From Zygosaccharomyces rouxii (taxonomy: Eukaryota > Ascomycota > Saccharomycetes > Saccharomycetales > Saccharomycetaceae): a stretch of 64,000 bases of DNA. Shown in pieces: positions 63,908 through 64,000 of the stretch. Location: the NCBI RefSeq assembly GCF_000026365.1, contig NC_012992.1, positions 434,001 to 498,000 of the forward strand, in the 5' to 3' direction. The notes beneath the pieces were generated by a model. That model was not told the origin of the DNA and did no database searches. It worked only from the letters and a program-made list of their open reading frames with translations. How positions within the stretch are numbered: the first letter of the stretch is position 1; every line of letters starts with the position of its first letter. The position numbers and the translations under genes are program-made.

Positions 63908-64000
63908 GTCTAATTGGATCTAAAGCTTTTTATGGAAGGTATTATGGCCCTTTAAGTGTTCTTCTAGATTTGACACTACATCGATATTTTTTTTTTTTCA

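Overview
This window is nuclear DNA of a budding yeast of the family Saccharomycetaceae. The genes are compact and almost all intronless. Six tRNA genes are present, two with short anticodon-loop introns. Many proteins are clear orthologues of Saccharomyces cerevisiae genes. The order of the right half interleaves genes that sit on two different S. cerevisiae chromosomes (YPR119W/YGR108W, YPR120C/YGR109C, YGR110W, YPR122W, YGR111W, YGR112W, YGR113W, YPR124W, YGR116W, YPR127W, YPR128C). The left end does the same for YPL252-254 and YMR193-198. That is the order expected before the whole-genome duplication, so a non-WGD species is indicated. Zygosaccharomyces or Torulaspora is my best guess (inference).

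Layout, left to right. (1) 1-18.7 kb: tail of a probable HFI1, the Kar3 partner CIK1/VIK1, ferredoxin YAH1, SNARE VTI1, the glucosidase-like YMR196W orthologue, an odd C-rich gene-free stretch (7.73-10.31 kb), an ICY1/ICY2-like small gene, CMC4, an orphan membrane/coiled-coil gene, a tandem pair of BUL-family arrestin genes whose second copy is broken by a 4-bp deletion, an intronless RPL36, and MRPL24. (2) 18.9-31.5 kb: a patchwork of small synteny blocks with CHO1, tRNA-His, KEX1 and ARO8 (divergent), GPH1 and CDC54/MCM4. (3) 31.9-35.2 kb: a long spacer with tRNA-Gly and tRNA-Lys. (4) 35.2-61.6 kb: the mitotic cyclin CLB2 and S-phase cyclin CLB5 in convergent orientation, tRNA-Glu, tRNA-Cys, three genes I do not recognise, CLD1, tRNA-Tyr, AXL1, a YGR111W-type acyltransferase, SHY1, DAM1, CTR1, SPT6, a pyridoxal-reductase-like aldo-keto reductase, and ANT1. 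(5) 62.2-64 kb: a low-complexity orphan and TRS31.

Most genes are housekeeping and work in different pathways. Regulatory DNA is informative in places. Six ACGCGT boxes lie upstream of CLB5. An Mcm1-Fkh type site lies upstream of CLB2. An Mcm1/ECB-like palindrome lies upstream of CDC54. Gcn4 and two CCG-N7-CCG (Aro80-type) sites lie upstream of ARO8. A Rap1 site precedes RPL36, an inositol-type E-box precedes CHO1, and a Mac1 site precedes CTR1.

I did not find a clear undescribed multi-gene system. The best candidates for new biology are a tail-anchored small protein with two PPxY motifs (42.9 kb), a signal-peptide-bearing orphan (40.0 kb), the decaying BUL duplicate, and the C-rich repeat-bearing stretch at 8.9-10.1 kb.
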